NCBI RefSeq assembly: GCF_900110465.1
Contig: NZ_FODV01000005.1
Coordinates: 124,001 to 188,000, forward strand
Source of the DNA: Halogranum amylolyticum
GTDB taxonomy: Archaea > Halobacteriota > Halobacteria > Halobacteriales > Haloferacaceae
DNA length: 64,000 bases
Direction: 5' to 3'
This document shows positions 35,066 to 43,278 of the stretch, piece after piece. Numbering within the stretch: the stretch's first letter is position 1; every line of letters starts with the position of its first letter. A model generated the notes under the pieces. The model searched no databases. It saw nothing but the letters and a program-made list of their open reading frames with translations, and had not been told where the DNA came from. The translations under genes and the position numbers were made by a program.

Positions 35066-35500
35066 GTTACCCACGACTGAAGTCATGGGCTTTCCCCCGC
35101 AAGGGGTTTCGTCCCACATGGTTCGGAAGACGCGGTGCGTCTTCCGTCATCACGAGACGGCGACGCCGTCTCGAACGACTTCATCCGCCGTCGAGGGCGG
35201 GTTGCACGATGGCAGGTCGGGCACACGGAGGGGTTTCCTGCGTGGTTTTCCGACTCGTGGTCTTCGTTCGACGCCGTCTCATACCACTTTAATTGTCGGT
35301 GGACTCCCCCCGCTTCATCGTCGGGGAAGCCGACGTGAGAGGCGTGGTGTCATCCGTCCCCGACGTTCGACCGCCATACGACGGTCGGAACGGTCTGTTC
35401 GGGGCCTACTTACGAAGGCCCATACTCCGAGACACGTTTGGCCTCGAAGCACTACCGAAACCGACGGACGCAAGCGCAATGATTCATTCCGAACCCCTTC
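35063..35500 (-). mobile_element. Remnant of an IS200/IS605-type (TnpB) element: right end plus decayed tnpB 3' region
   Basis: Read on the minus strand, the left part contains AAGCCCATGACTTCAGTCGTGGG followed by TAACTTAC at about 35063-35091. This is an imperfect hairpin (CCCATGACT/AGTCGTGGG) of the kind that ends TnpB elements of halophilic archaea and forms the 3' part of their guide RNA. Upstream, fragments such as FEAKRVSEYGPS (about 35405-35440) and SASPTMKRGESTDN (about 35300-35345) in different, interrupted frames resemble TnpB C-termini. No intact tnpA, tnpB or left end is visible. The exact right boundary is uncertain. Confidence 0.5.
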
Positions 35501-35545
35501 CCGAACATTCTGTGTCTTTTATGAGTCGCCGTGTGAACGAGGAGG

Positions 35546-36403
35546 TTACGAGTCGTCGCCGAACGTCTTCCCCGCCCGCTCGTCGGCTTTCATCCGTCTG
35601 AGCGTCGCCGCCGCGTTGCTCGCGTCGTAGCCGAAGAAGACGTCCTTCGCGTAGGCGTCTGCGACCTCCGTCGCGTGGACGAGGTCGTCGATGTCGACGT
35701 CGACGGCGTACAGTTCGAGGGAGAACGGCGTCCCTTCGTCGGGACGCTCGGGCGTCCAGCCCAACAGGCTCTGGAACCCCTTGGCGATCGTCTCGAGCCA
35801 GTAGGTCGTCCCGTAGTGGGTGTCGTACAGCGGGACGACGAACTCGTCGACGTACTCCGAGAGCGCGTCGACGTCGAGGCCGGCCCGCCGGTAGAGATGG
35901 CCCGGATACGGGTCGGGGTAGAGCGTGAGGTAGGTCCGCCCGGGGATGCGGTCGGCCGCCTCGGCGACGAAGTCGGAGATCACCGACGCGCGCCACGCCA
36001 AGCGGTCCTCGTAGTCGCTCTCCGCGAACAGTCGCGCACACCGCTCGCAGTGGCAGTACTCCTCGCGCGGGAAGCCGACGTCGTCGAGTCGGACGTCGCC
36101 GTTCTCTTCGGCGCAGTCCTCGACGATCTCGAGCAGTCCCTCGCGGTACTTCTCGTGGGTCGGGCAGATGTACGCCCAGTCGAAGTAGGTCCGGTCGCGG
36201 GTGGCGAGTTCGCCCGCGTCGTCGACGGGAACGAGCTCCGGATCCTCGTTGGCGGCGGCGTTGTCCCCGAAACACGACACCATGTTGACGGCGTTCGGTA
36301 GCGGCGCGGCCGCGCGGCCGGTGACGTCCTTGACCTCGTAGAAACCGCGGTCGAACTCGGACCACTCGACCTCCGGTGCGTTCCGCGTGACGACCCCATA
36401 CAT
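35546..36403 (-). CDS. Conserved haloarchaeal protein, possibly TIM-barrel glycosidase-like
   Basis: A 285-residue soluble protein. It begins MYGVVTRNAPEVEWSEFDRGFYEV. Segments such as YFDWAYICPTHEKYREGLLEIVEDC, VRLDDVGFPREEYCHCERC, TYLTLYPDPYPGHLY, VDEFVVPLYDTHYGTTYWLETI and AKDVFFGYDASNAAATLRRM follow the strand-helix rhythm of a (beta/alpha)8 barrel like hypothetical glycoside hydrolases. The Cys cluster CHCERC might bind metal. Asp residues at strand ends could be catalytic, but I cannot name a reaction. ATG at 36401-36403. It lies beside the insertion remnant, apparently intact. Confidence 0.75.
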   Translation of the reverse strand: MYGVVTRNAPEVEWSEFDRGFYEVKDVTGRAAAPLPNAVNMVSCFGDNAAANEDPELVPVDDAGELATRDRTYFDWAYICPTHEKYREGLLEIVEDCAEENGDVRLDDVGFPREEYCHCERCARLFAESDYEDRLAWRASVISDFVAEAADRIPGRTYLTLYPDPYPGHLYRRAGLDVDALSEYVDEFVVPLYDTHYGTTYWLETIAKGFQSLLGWTPERPDEGTPFSLELYAVDVDIDDLVHATEVADAYAKDVFFGYDASNAAATLRRMKADERAGKTFGDDS

Positions 36404-36481
36404 ATCGTGGCTTTGGAGAGCCCCGTGCCTAAGTCGTTCGTTCCCGACGAGCGTCGACCGCGTGAGAAAGGGCGTCTCGGA

Positions 36482-36586
36482 CTACGCTTCGACTTCGACC
36501 TCGACCGGTTCTGCCCCGGCGGTTGTGAACACGTACGCCATCGCGACGACTGCCAGTACGACTACGAACTTCGCTTTGTGAGACAT
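36482..36586 (-). CDS. 34-residue membrane or secreted miniprotein
   Basis: ATG at 36584-36586 opens MSHKAKFVVVLAVVAMAYVF, followed by TTAGAEPVEVEVEA and a TAG. A basic start, one hydrophobic helix (about residues 7-24) and an acidic tail suggest a small membrane-anchored or secreted peptide. It lies between pyrI and the TIM-barrel-like gene, all on the minus strand. Function unknown; similar miniproteins are frequent in halophilic archaea. Confidence 0.5.
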   Translation of the reverse strand: MSHKAKFVVVLAVVAMAYVFTTAGAEPVEVEVEA

Positions 36587-36708
36587 GGGCGAGTTGAGGG
36601 AGTACATCGTCAAAACGTTTCTGGAGCGCGTCAGACGGCCGTCAGCCGGACACCGTCGGGACGGCCGAGAGGCAGACGCGTCGGGACGGCCGACGGCGCT
36701 CGGGGCGC

Positions 36709-37170
36709 TCAGGCGACGTCGAGGTGGTCGGCGATGTCCTCGCGGATGATCTCGCTACAGTACGTACAGCGGACGCCGTCGTCGACGACGTCGAACTTCG
36801 AGACGACTGGCTCGTTCGCCTGTGTGATGCAGTTGCGGTTCGGACACGAGAGTACGCCCGTCACGGTCTGGGGGCGTTCGACGCGGAGTTTGTCGACGAC
36901 CTCGTAATCGCGGACGATGTTGATGGTCGCCTCCGGCGCGATGAGCGAGAGCACGTCCACCTCCGACTGACTCAACTCGCGGTCTTCGACCTTGACGATG
37001 TCCTTCTTGCCGAGGCGGTCGGAGGGAACGTTCATCCCGATGCTGACGGACTCACCGGACGCGCCGTCGATGCCGAGAATGGCGAGGACGTTGAGTGCCT
37101 GCCCACCGGTGACGTGGTCGATGACGGTGCCGTTGCGGATCTTCGAGACGCGGAGTTCGTGTTCGCTCAT
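36709..37170 (-). CDS. pyrI: Aspartate carbamoyltransferase regulatory subunit
   Basis: A 153-residue regulatory chain that binds nucleotides and the PyrB catalytic trimer. The N-terminal allosteric domain starts [22 protein letters not shown]. The C-terminal zinc site has CPNRNC (about residues 109-114) and CTYC (about 138-141). Start ATG at 37168-37170 overlaps the pyrB stop by 4 nt (ATGA), so the two subunits are made in step. Presence of PyrI implies feedback control of pyrimidine synthesis by nucleotides. Confidence 0.96.
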   Translation of the reverse strand: MSEHELRVSKIRNGTVIDHVTGGQALNVLAILGIDGASGESVSIGMNVPSDRLGKKDIVKVEDRELSQSEVDVLSLIAPEATINIVRDYEVVDKLRVERPQTVTGVLSCPNRNCITQANEPVVSKFDVVDDGVRCTYCSEIIREDIADHLDVA

Positions 37171-38081
37171 CGGTCGTCCTCCAGCAGGGAGTCGAGCAGC
37201 GCCATTCGGACCGGGACGCCGTTGTGTGCCTGTTCGAAGTACGTCGCGTGCGTCGTCTCGTCGATCTCGGGGGCGATCTCGTCGACGCGCGGCAGCGGAT
37301 GCATCACCGTGAGGTCGTCGTTGGCGGCCTCGAGCGTGTCGAGGTCGATCTGGTACTCGCCGGCGACCTGGCGGTACTCGTTCTCGTCGGGGAACCGCTC
37401 GCGCTGGATACGGGTGACGTAGAGCACGTCCAGCTCCGAGAGCACCTCGTCGAGTTCGGTGTGCTCGCGGACCTGTGCGCCCGCCTCGTGGAGGTCGAAA
37501 CGGACGCTCCGGGGCAGACGAAGGCTCTCGGGGCTGATGAAGTGTTGACGAGCGTCGAAGTTAGTCAGCGCCATCGACAGCGAGTGGACCGTCCGCCCGT
37601 ACTTCAGATCACCCATGATGCCGATGGTGAGGTCGTCGAGCCCGGCGTTCTCGCGGATCGTGAACAGGTCCAAGAGCGTCTGACTCGGGTGCTGACCCGC
37701 GCCGTCGCCAGCGTTGACGACGGGGACGTCGACGAACTCCGTCGCCAACTTCGCGGCTCCCTCGCTCGGATGGCGGAGGACGATGGCGTCGGCGTACCCC
37801 TCGATGACGCGGACGGTGTCGGCGAGGCTCTCGCCTTTCTTCACCGACGACGACTCGACCGACCCCATGTCGGTTGTGTCGCCGCCGAGCCGTTTCATGG
37901 CCGTGTCGAAACTCATCTTGGTTCGGGTGCTCGGTTCGAAGAAACAGAGTGCGAGCACCGACCCGGCGCGTCGCTCCCGGAACGCCGCGGGGTTCTCGGC
38001 GATGTCGGCCGCCCGGTCGAGCACCGCCTCGATGTCCTCCCGCGTGAGTTGGTTCGCGGAGATGAGGTGGTCGTGGCGCAT
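37167..38081 (-). CDS. pyrB: Aspartate carbamoyltransferase catalytic subunit
   Basis: A 304-residue enzyme that condenses carbamoyl phosphate and aspartate in pyrimidine synthesis. The carbamoyl-phosphate loop [12 protein letters not shown] is at about residues 47-58, SSVKKGES at about 78-85 (catalytic Lys), [14 protein letters not shown] at about 125-138 and HPLPR near 264-268. Length is standard. ATG at 38079-38081. It leads the pyrB-pyrI operon. The upstream region to 38208 is shared with a divergent secreted-protein gene. Confidence 0.96.
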   Translation of the reverse strand: MRHDHLISANQLTREDIEAVLDRAADIAENPAAFRERRAGSVLALCFFEPSTRTKMSFDTAMKRLGGDTTDMGSVESSSVKKGESLADTVRVIEGYADAIVLRHPSEGAAKLATEFVDVPVVNAGDGAGQHPSQTLLDLFTIRENAGLDDLTIGIMGDLKYGRTVHSLSMALTNFDARQHFISPESLRLPRSVRFDLHEAGAQVREHTELDEVLSELDVLYVTRIQRERFPDENEYRQVAGEYQIDLDTLEAANDDLTVMHPLPRVDEIAPEIDETTHATYFEQAHNGVPVRMALLDSLLEDDR

Positions 38082-38208
38082 CGTTTGGTGTGGTATCGTG
38101 CAGGGGCTTGAATCAATCGGGTCGCTCTCTGTCTGGGGTTATGCGTATCTGTGTCTATCGACACCGGACAGAACAGTTATCCGCCACCCACCGCTGTCGA
38201 CGGGTAGG

Positions 38209-38676
38209 ATGCCCTCCACAGACCGACCATCCGCCCGCCGTGCGCTTCTGGTCGTCACCCTCGCCGTGACGCTCGGTGCGCTCGCCGCGCCCGCGGTCGT
38301 CTCCGCCGAGGAGACGTACACGCTGTCGTACGTCGGTGTCGACTACGAGGCGAACGCCATCCACGACGAGGCGTACTTCTGGTCCACACTCGGCGACGAG
38401 GAGCGGGCGACGCTGACGTCGGCCCGCCGGGCGGGGACCGCCACCCTCGCCGAACGGCCGTGGTTCCTCGACGGTGACGGCGAGAGTGACGGCGACGGCG
38501 GCGACGTCCGGTTCTCCGTCGTCCGCGACGAACGCGTGTACCAGTACAGCCTCGATCACACGACCTCGCCGTGGTGGTTCGACTACCGGACGGAGACGGC
38601 GCTCGCCGGTCTCACGCTCGCCGCCGGTACGGTCGGGTGGAGTGTAGTTCGACGCGTCGACGCGCTGTGGGAGTAG
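38209..38676 (+). CDS. Secreted, membrane-anchored protein of unknown function
   Basis: A 155-residue protein with an N-terminal signal sequence (SARRALLVVTLAVTLGALAAPAVVSA, cleavage probably near residue 32). A mature domain beginning EETYTLSYVGVDYEANAIHDE follows, and a C-terminal hydrophobic helix (TALAGLTLAAGTVGWSVVRR) probably anchors it. Extracellular loops are rich in Asp and Gly (DGDGESDGDGGD). I do not recognise a family. ATG at 38209. It converges on the dienelactone hydrolase gene with 9 nt between them. Confidence 0.75.
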   Translation: MPSTDRPSARRALLVVTLAVTLGALAAPAVVSAEETYTLSYVGVDYEANAIHDEAYFWSTLGDEERATLTSARRAGTATLAERPWFLDGDGESDGDGGDVRFSVVRDERVYQYSLDHTTSPWWFDYRTETALAGLTLAAGTVGWSVVRRVDALWE

Positions 38677-38685
38677 CCCCCAGAC

Positions 38686-39630
38686 TCACTCCTTCAGGTT
38701 CTCGTCGAGGAAGACGAGCGTCTCGTTCCAGGCGTCCCGGGTGGCCTCGGGGTGGAACCGCTCGCCGCTCGGGTTGGCGAAGGCGTGCGGAGCGCCCTCG
38801 TAGACGTGGATCTCCCGTTCGACGCCGAGTTCGCCGAGCGTCCGGTCGAACTCGCGGACGGTCTCGACCGGAATCGAGTCGTCCTCCGCGCCGAAGATAC
38901 CGAGAACGGGCCCGTCGACGTTCCGTAACTCCGACTCGTCGGTCGTCAGCGACCCGTAGTAGATCATCGTCGCGTTCAACTCGGTGTCGCTGAGGCTCAA
39001 CTGGAGGCTCTGCCCGCCGCCGAAACACCATCCGAGGCTGGCGACCCGGTCGGTGGTGTACGGCGCTGCGCGGAGCGCCGTGACGGCGCGATCCATCTTC
39101 GCGAGGGCCTCCTCGGGGTCGTTCCGGACGTCGCCCGCGAGTTCGCCGGCGCGCGCGGAGTCAGTCGCCACCTCCCCGTCGTAGAGGTCGACGGCGAACA
39201 CGACGTAGCCGTGGCCCGCGAGGACGTCGGCCATGTGTTCGATGTTCTCGTTGAGTCCCCACCACTCGTGGATGAGGACGACGGTGGGGTAGGTGCCGTC
39301 GTCCGCGGGCCGGGCGAGGTAGCCCGGCGTCCCGTCGACGGTCGTCCGTTCGGCGGTGATGGGGGTGAGGTTCTCGACGGCGAAGATTGCGGCGTTTCCG
39401 CCCGAGACGACGGCCTGACAGGTCCCGTCTTTCTCGATCTCGCCGGGTTGACAGCCGACGTGTGCCGTCGTCTCTCCGGCCGTCGTTGTCGTGCCAGCGA
39501 TCTCCGACTCGGTCGCCGTCGACTCCGCCGTTGCAGTCGGCGACGCCGTGTCGCCTCCTTGGAACGCCGTACACCCGCTCAGGAGGAGGAGTGCGGCGAT
39601 CCCTATCGACCCAAGTTTGCGGCTGTCCAT
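38686..39630 (-). CDS. Lipoprotein of the dienelactone hydrolase family
   Basis: A 314-residue alpha/beta hydrolase. The signal ends in lipobox LLLLSGC (Cys about residue 20), and a Thr/Ser-rich spacer follows, so the enzyme is anchored outside the cell. The domain has VVLIHEWWGLNENI, the nucleophile in LGWCFGGGQS (Cys, as in dienelactone hydrolase), the acid Asp in IFGAEDDSIP and the His in APHAFANPS. The Cys nucleophile separates it from ordinary esterases. The substrate is unknown. ATG at 39628-39630 keeps the signal at the N-terminus; an upstream start would add 15 residues. Confidence 0.88.
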   Translation of the reverse strand: MDSRKLGSIGIAALLLLSGCTAFQGGDTASPTATAESTATESEIAGTTTTAGETTAHVGCQPGEIEKDGTCQAVVSGGNAAIFAVENLTPITAERTTVDGTPGYLARPADDGTYPTVVLIHEWWGLNENIEHMADVLAGHGYVVFAVDLYDGEVATDSARAGELAGDVRNDPEEALAKMDRAVTALRAAPYTTDRVASLGWCFGGGQSLQLSLSDTELNATMIYYGSLTTDESELRNVDGPVLGIFGAEDDSIPVETVREFDRTLGELGVEREIHVYEGAPHAFANPSGERFHPEATRDAWNETLVFLDENLKE

Positions 39631-39708
39631 CCGTCGGTAGACGGTGGCAAACGGTAAAAGCAGTCGTGTCAGCACAGTTTGAGGTGGCTCCTCCTCGACG
39701 AGCGAACT

Positions 39709-39729
39709 CGATGGAGCGAGGCTCCATCG
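39709..39729. terminator. Perfect 9-bp hairpin CGATGGAGC-GAG-GCTCCATCG
   Basis: Arms at 39709-39717 and 39721-39729 with a 3-nt loop lie in the gap between gdh (ending 39844) and the dienelactone hydrolase gene (starting 39630), both on the minus strand. It could terminate gdh transcripts. There is no T tract. Confidence 0.4.
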
Positions 39730-39843
39730 GGTAGCCCATCACCAGCAGTCGAAGAGTTCTGGTTAACAGCCAGAAACCGACGGTCGCTGGCGACGCCCTC
39801 AGAGCCGAGGCGGGTTAGCGCCGAGGGAGTGGGGCAGGGTAGT

Positions 39844-41100
39844 TTACGGCCAGTTACCGCCCTGCTGGTAGGCCTTGGCGACGCGTTCGATGGCGACGAC
39901 GTAGGCGGCGGTGCGGAAGTTCGCGAGGTCGTTCGTCTCGTAGGCGTCGACCATGTTCTCGAAGGCGTCGACGATGATCCGTTCGAGCTCCTCGTTGACG
40001 CGCTCTTCGGTCCAGTAGAAGCGCTGGCGGTTCTGCACCCACTCGAAGTACGAGACGGTGACGCCGCCGGCGTTGGCGAGGATGTCCGGGAAGACGTGGA
40101 CGTCGCGTTCGGTCAGCGCGTCGTCGGCCTCGGGCGTCAGCGGGCCGTTGGCGGCCTCGACGACGACGTCCGCCTTCACGTCCCGTGCGAGGTCGCCGTC
40201 GATGGCGTTCTCCAGCGCAGCGGGGACGAGCAGATCGACGTCGAGCGTCAGCAGCTCCTCGTTCGTCAGCTCCTCGTCGTAGTCGTCGTAGCTGGTGACG
40301 CTGCCGGACTCGTTTTTCGCGTCCTTGACGGCTTTCGGGTCGAAGCCGCCTTCCTTGTAGATTCCGCCGCTAGAGTCGGAGACGGCGACGACGTCCGCGC
40401 CGAGATTGTCGATGAGACGCGCGGCGATCCAGCCGGCGTTCCCGTACCCCTGGACGGCGACGGTCGCATCCTCGATCTCCTCGTCGAGGTAGTCGAACGC
40501 CTCGCGGGCGGTGAGCATCGTCGACCGACCGGTCGCCTCGACGCGACCTTCGCTGCCGCCGGAGTCGAGCGCCTTCCCCGTGATGACGCCCGGTGCGGTC
40601 GTGTTCTCCAGCGTCTCGTAGGTGTCTTTGATCCAGTTCATCTCCCGCTGGCCCGTGTTGACGTCGGGCGCCGGGATGTCGCGGTCCTCGCCGATGAGCG
40701 GGCGGAGCTCCTTCGCGAAGGACCGCGTGATGCGTTCGAGTTCCGACTCGCTGTAGTCGGCCGGGTCGATGACGATCCCGCCCTTGCCGCCGCCGTAGGG
40801 GATGTCGACGATGGCGCACTTGTACACCATCCACCCCGACAGCGCCTTCACCTCGTCGCGTGAGACGTTCGAGTGATAGCGGATGCCGCCTTTGTACGGT
40901 CCACGGTCGCCGTTGAACTGCGAGCGGAACGCCTCGAACACTTCGACGGTGCCGTCGTCCATCTCGACGGAGAGGTTCGTCTCCAAGACGCGTTCGGGGT
41001 GTTTCAGACGGTTGACGACGTCCGGTTCGAGGTCGAGTGACGCGGCGGCGTCGTCGATCTGCTCCTGCAGGGATTCGAACGGATTGGCCTCGTCCGACAT
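39844..41100 (-). CDS. gdh: Glu/Leu/Phe/Val dehydrogenase (glutamate dehydrogenase paralogue 1)
   Basis: A 418-residue hexameric-type glutamate dehydrogenase. The substrate-binding block is [16 protein letters not shown] (about residues 95-110, catalytic Lys in GGGKGG) and the dinucleotide loop is [16 protein letters not shown]. The C-terminus has [15 protein letters not shown], which is family-typical. It interconverts glutamate and 2-oxoglutarate; the cofactor (NAD or NADP) cannot be decided safely. ATG at 41098-41100, with a TATA-like CTTAAC at 41126-41131 flanked by an ACACTT/AAGTGT inverted repeat. A second paralogue lies at 43279-44556. Confidence 0.94.
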   Translation of the reverse strand: MSDEANPFESLQEQIDDAAASLDLEPDVVNRLKHPERVLETNLSVEMDDGTVEVFEAFRSQFNGDRGPYKGGIRYHSNVSRDEVKALSGWMVYKCAIVDIPYGGGKGGIVIDPADYSESELERITRSFAKELRPLIGEDRDIPAPDVNTGQREMNWIKDTYETLENTTAPGVITGKALDSGGSEGRVEATGRSTMLTAREAFDYLDEEIEDATVAVQGYGNAGWIAARLIDNLGADVVAVSDSSGGIYKEGGFDPKAVKDAKNESGSVTSYDDYDEELTNEELLTLDVDLLVPAALENAIDGDLARDVKADVVVEAANGPLTPEADDALTERDVHVFPDILANAGGVTVSYFEWVQNRQRFYWTEERVNEELERIIVDAFENMVDAYETNDLANFRTAAYVVAIERVAKAYQQGGNWP

Positions 41101-41107
41101 AACCGAT

Positions 41108-41133
41108 ACACTTCTTGGGCGTTGGTTAAGTGT
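41108..41133. promoter_or_regulatory. Inverted repeat ACACTT-N14-AAGTGT at the gdh paralogue 1 promoter
   Basis: The arms 41108-41113 and 41128-41133 bracket the promoter. The outer arm overlaps the TATA-like CTTAAC (minus strand, 41126-41131), 26-31 nt before the ATG at 41100. Operator candidate. Confidence 0.4.
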
Positions 41134-41225
41134 GCCGGAATAACATGCCACACGAACGACCGTGAAAGACCGGAGCGGCCGTCAGCGTCGCGGTTTCGCT
41201 CCCTCGGTTACCCTCCGTTTTCCCG

Positions 41226-42074
41226 TCACCACTCGTCGGCCGCACGCGCCCGCTCTCGAACCCGTTCGGCCTGAGCGATCAGCGGTGCGTCGATCATCTC
41301 GTCGTCGACGCGGAACACGCCGCGACCCTCGGCGTCGGCCTCCTCGCGGGCGGTCAACACCGTCCGCGCCCACTCGATGCGCTCTGCGTCCGGCGTGAAC
41401 GCCTCGTTGATGACGTCGACCTGCGCGGGGTGGATCGCCATCTTCCCGTCGTAGCCGAGCGTGAGCGCGAACTCGGTCGCCTCGCGGAGTCCGTCCGTGT
41501 CTTCGAAGTCGGTGTAGACGGTGTCTATCGCGTCGACGTCGGCGGCGCTCGCCGCGAGGACGACGTGTTCCCGGGCGTAGAGTACCTCCGTCCCCTCGTC
41601 GGTACGCGTCGCACCGATGTCGGCCGCCAGATCCTCCGCCCCGAAGACGAGCGCGTCCGTCGCGCTCGTCGTCGCGATCGAGTCGGCGTTCAGGACTCCG
41701 GCCGCGCTCTCGACGAGCGCGAGGACGGGGAGGTCGAACCCCACCCGCGTCATCCGCTCTTCGATCCGGACGACGTCGTCGAGCCCGCTCACCTTCGGTA
41801 CCATCACCGCGTCGAGTCGGAGGTCGTCGTCGAGGACGGCGTCGAAGTCAGCGGCGGCAGCGTCGCCCGGGTTCACGCGGACGCACACCTCGGCGTCGGG
41901 GTCGAACGCGGGGTCTGCGAGCACCTCGGCGACCGCCTCTCGAGCCTCGTTCTTGCGGGCCGGGGCGACCGCGTCCTCGAGGTCGAAGACGACGGTGTCT
42001 GCGCCCGTACTGGGGGCTTTGCGCATCAGGTCCGGGCGGTCGCCCGGCGAGAACATCACGCTACGTCGGGACAT
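41226..42074 (-). CDS. CitE-like CoA-ester lyase (HpcH/HpaI family)
   Basis: A 282-residue TIM-barrel lyase related to citrate lyase beta and malyl-CoA/beta-methylmalyl-CoA lyases. Motifs are MFSPGDRPDLMRKA, DTVVFDLEDAVAPARKNEAR (Glu/Asp), VPKVSG, LALVESAAGVLNADSI (metal-binding Glu) and LVFGAEDLAADIGATR (metal-binding Asp). The start MSRRSVMF (ATG 42072-42074) fits family members; an in-frame ATG 21 nt upstream is less likely. It lies between the two gdh genes, and a MaoC hydratase is nearby. That combination fits cleavage of beta-methylmalyl-CoA to glyoxylate and propionyl-CoA, but malyl-CoA or citramalyl-CoA are alternatives. Confidence 0.86.
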   Translation of the reverse strand: MSRRSVMFSPGDRPDLMRKAPSTGADTVVFDLEDAVAPARKNEAREAVAEVLADPAFDPDAEVCVRVNPGDAAAADFDAVLDDDLRLDAVMVPKVSGLDDVVRIEERMTRVGFDLPVLALVESAAGVLNADSIATTSATDALVFGAEDLAADIGATRTDEGTEVLYAREHVVLAASAADVDAIDTVYTDFEDTDGLREATEFALTLGYDGKMAIHPAQVDVINEAFTPDAERIEWARTVLTAREEADAEGRGVFRVDDEMIDAPLIAQAERVRERARAADEW

Positions 42075-42125
42075 ACCGTCCCCATCGTCCGCCACCGATT
42101 TGAAAGCAGGTGGCCGCAGAGAGGG

Positions 42126-42950
42126 TCAGCGACGCTCGCCGCGTCGGCCGCGTCGCCAGAGTACTCCTGAGAGCACTGTCAGCGCGACGAGCGCACCGAC
42201 GACGCCGAACCCGGGACTCTCCGTCTCGGTCGTCGCCGCCGTCGCCGGATCCGCCGTCTCCGCGGTCGTGGCGTCGCCCGTCGGCACGGTCGTCGGCGAG
42301 ACGGTGGGTTCGGGCGTGGGTGTCGGCTCCGGCGTCGGAGTCGCGGTCGGCGTCTGCGTCGGAGTCGCGGTCGGTGTCGGGGACGGCGTGAACGTCGGCG
42401 TCGGTTCCGAAGTCGCAGGGGCGTCACCGACACGCAGCTCCGCGACGGCCTGCGCTGCGACCGTTCGCGGGTTGTACGTCACGTTCACGTCGTACGTCCC
42501 GGCCACGGGCGGGTTTTCGATTCGGTACGAGAGGACGACCTCGTCGCCGACGCGGGCCGACCGCCCTCCCTGTACCTCGACCGAGAGCACCCGTCCGTCG
42601 TCTTCCGACTCGATGTCGGTGATGTCGTCGTCCAGTCTGACGTCGACAGCGTCGCCGGGTTCGTCGCCGTCGCGGTCGATACCGAACTCCTCGATGCGGT
42701 TGTCGTCGATCTCGCGGGTGTCGACGTCGGCGTCGCCGTAGTCGATTCGGAGTCCCTGGACGTCGCCGGTAGTGTTCTCGTCGATGGGGACGACGACGAC
42801 GTGCGTCGTCGACACGCCGGGGTCGGTCGACTCGGCCTCGACGGTCGCGGTCGTCGCTTGCTGTGCGAGGGTCGCACCGGGAAACGCCAGCGCGACGAGT
42901 CCGACGACGACGAGTCCGACGAGAGCGATGGATAGCGTAGTGTGAGTCAT
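42126..42950 (-). CDS. Secreted surface protein with PGF-CTERM anchor
   Basis: A 274-residue surface protein. It has an N-terminal signal (LSIALVGLVVVGLVALAFPGATLAQQ), then a beta-rich domain of about 150 residues (THVVVVPIDENTTGD... DEVVLSYRIENPPVAGTYDVNVTYN). A Thr/Pro-rich stalk of about 60 residues follows (TPTFTPSPTPTATP style). The C-terminus has SPGFGVVGALVALTVLSGVLW then RRGRR. The PGF motif plus helix plus Arg tail is the PGF-CTERM sorting signal, processed by archaeosortase A with lipid attachment. I chose ATG 42948-42950 (MTHTTLS). Function of the outer domain is unknown. Confidence 0.85.
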   Translation of the reverse strand: MTHTTLSIALVGLVVVGLVALAFPGATLAQQATTATVEAESTDPGVSTTHVVVVPIDENTTGDVQGLRIDYGDADVDTREIDDNRIEEFGIDRDGDEPGDAVDVRLDDDITDIESEDDGRVLSVEVQGGRSARVGDEVVLSYRIENPPVAGTYDVNVTYNPRTVAAQAVAELRVGDAPATSEPTPTFTPSPTPTATPTQTPTATPTPEPTPTPEPTVSPTTVPTGDATTAETADPATAATTETESPGFGVVGALVALTVLSGVLWRRGRRGERR

Positions 42951-43278
42951 GCCTCTCGCAGTCGGCACGTCCGTAGAGAGGTCTCCCGTTCGTGGGGGAG
43001 AGAGTCCGGACGTGGTCGATGCTCCTCTACAGTATCGTGCCGTATCAGCATCAACTATCCCCTCCAGACGGCAGCCGAACGTTCAAGATGGGGAACGCGA
43101 CCAGACGCACCGTGGTCTGAGAGCGACCACGGAGCGGGCCGGGGGTGTGTGCCACGCCGCTCCGTGAAACGACTACGCCGTGAGACCGAGACCGGCGTCC
43201 GTGGCACCTGCTCGCTTCGTCAGAGGGAGGTGGTCCGCAGCGGAGAGGGGGTCGCGCAGTGAGACGTCCGCCGGGGCG
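42951..43278. other. Intergenic region with one strong hairpin, no gene seen
   Basis: This 328-nt gap has no convincing reading frame. It contains a perfect 8-bp hairpin, CCGTGGTC-TGAGAGC-GACCACGG (43110-43132), about 150 nt beyond the gdh paralogue 2 stop. It presumably also holds the promoter of the PGF-CTERM gene. Confidence 0.55.

Noticed and set aside
34395..35630. Long plus-strand frame of about 411 codons across the nucleoside hydrolase start and the insertion remnant
   Set aside because: It runs antisense through three better-supported features and its translation is Ser/Arg-rich with no domain; a shadow of GC-rich DNA.
42300..42420. Repeated GTCGGNGTCGCGGTCGG-like DNA considered as a regulatory repeat
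   Set aside because: It is explained by the Thr/Pro codons of the surface-protein stalk.
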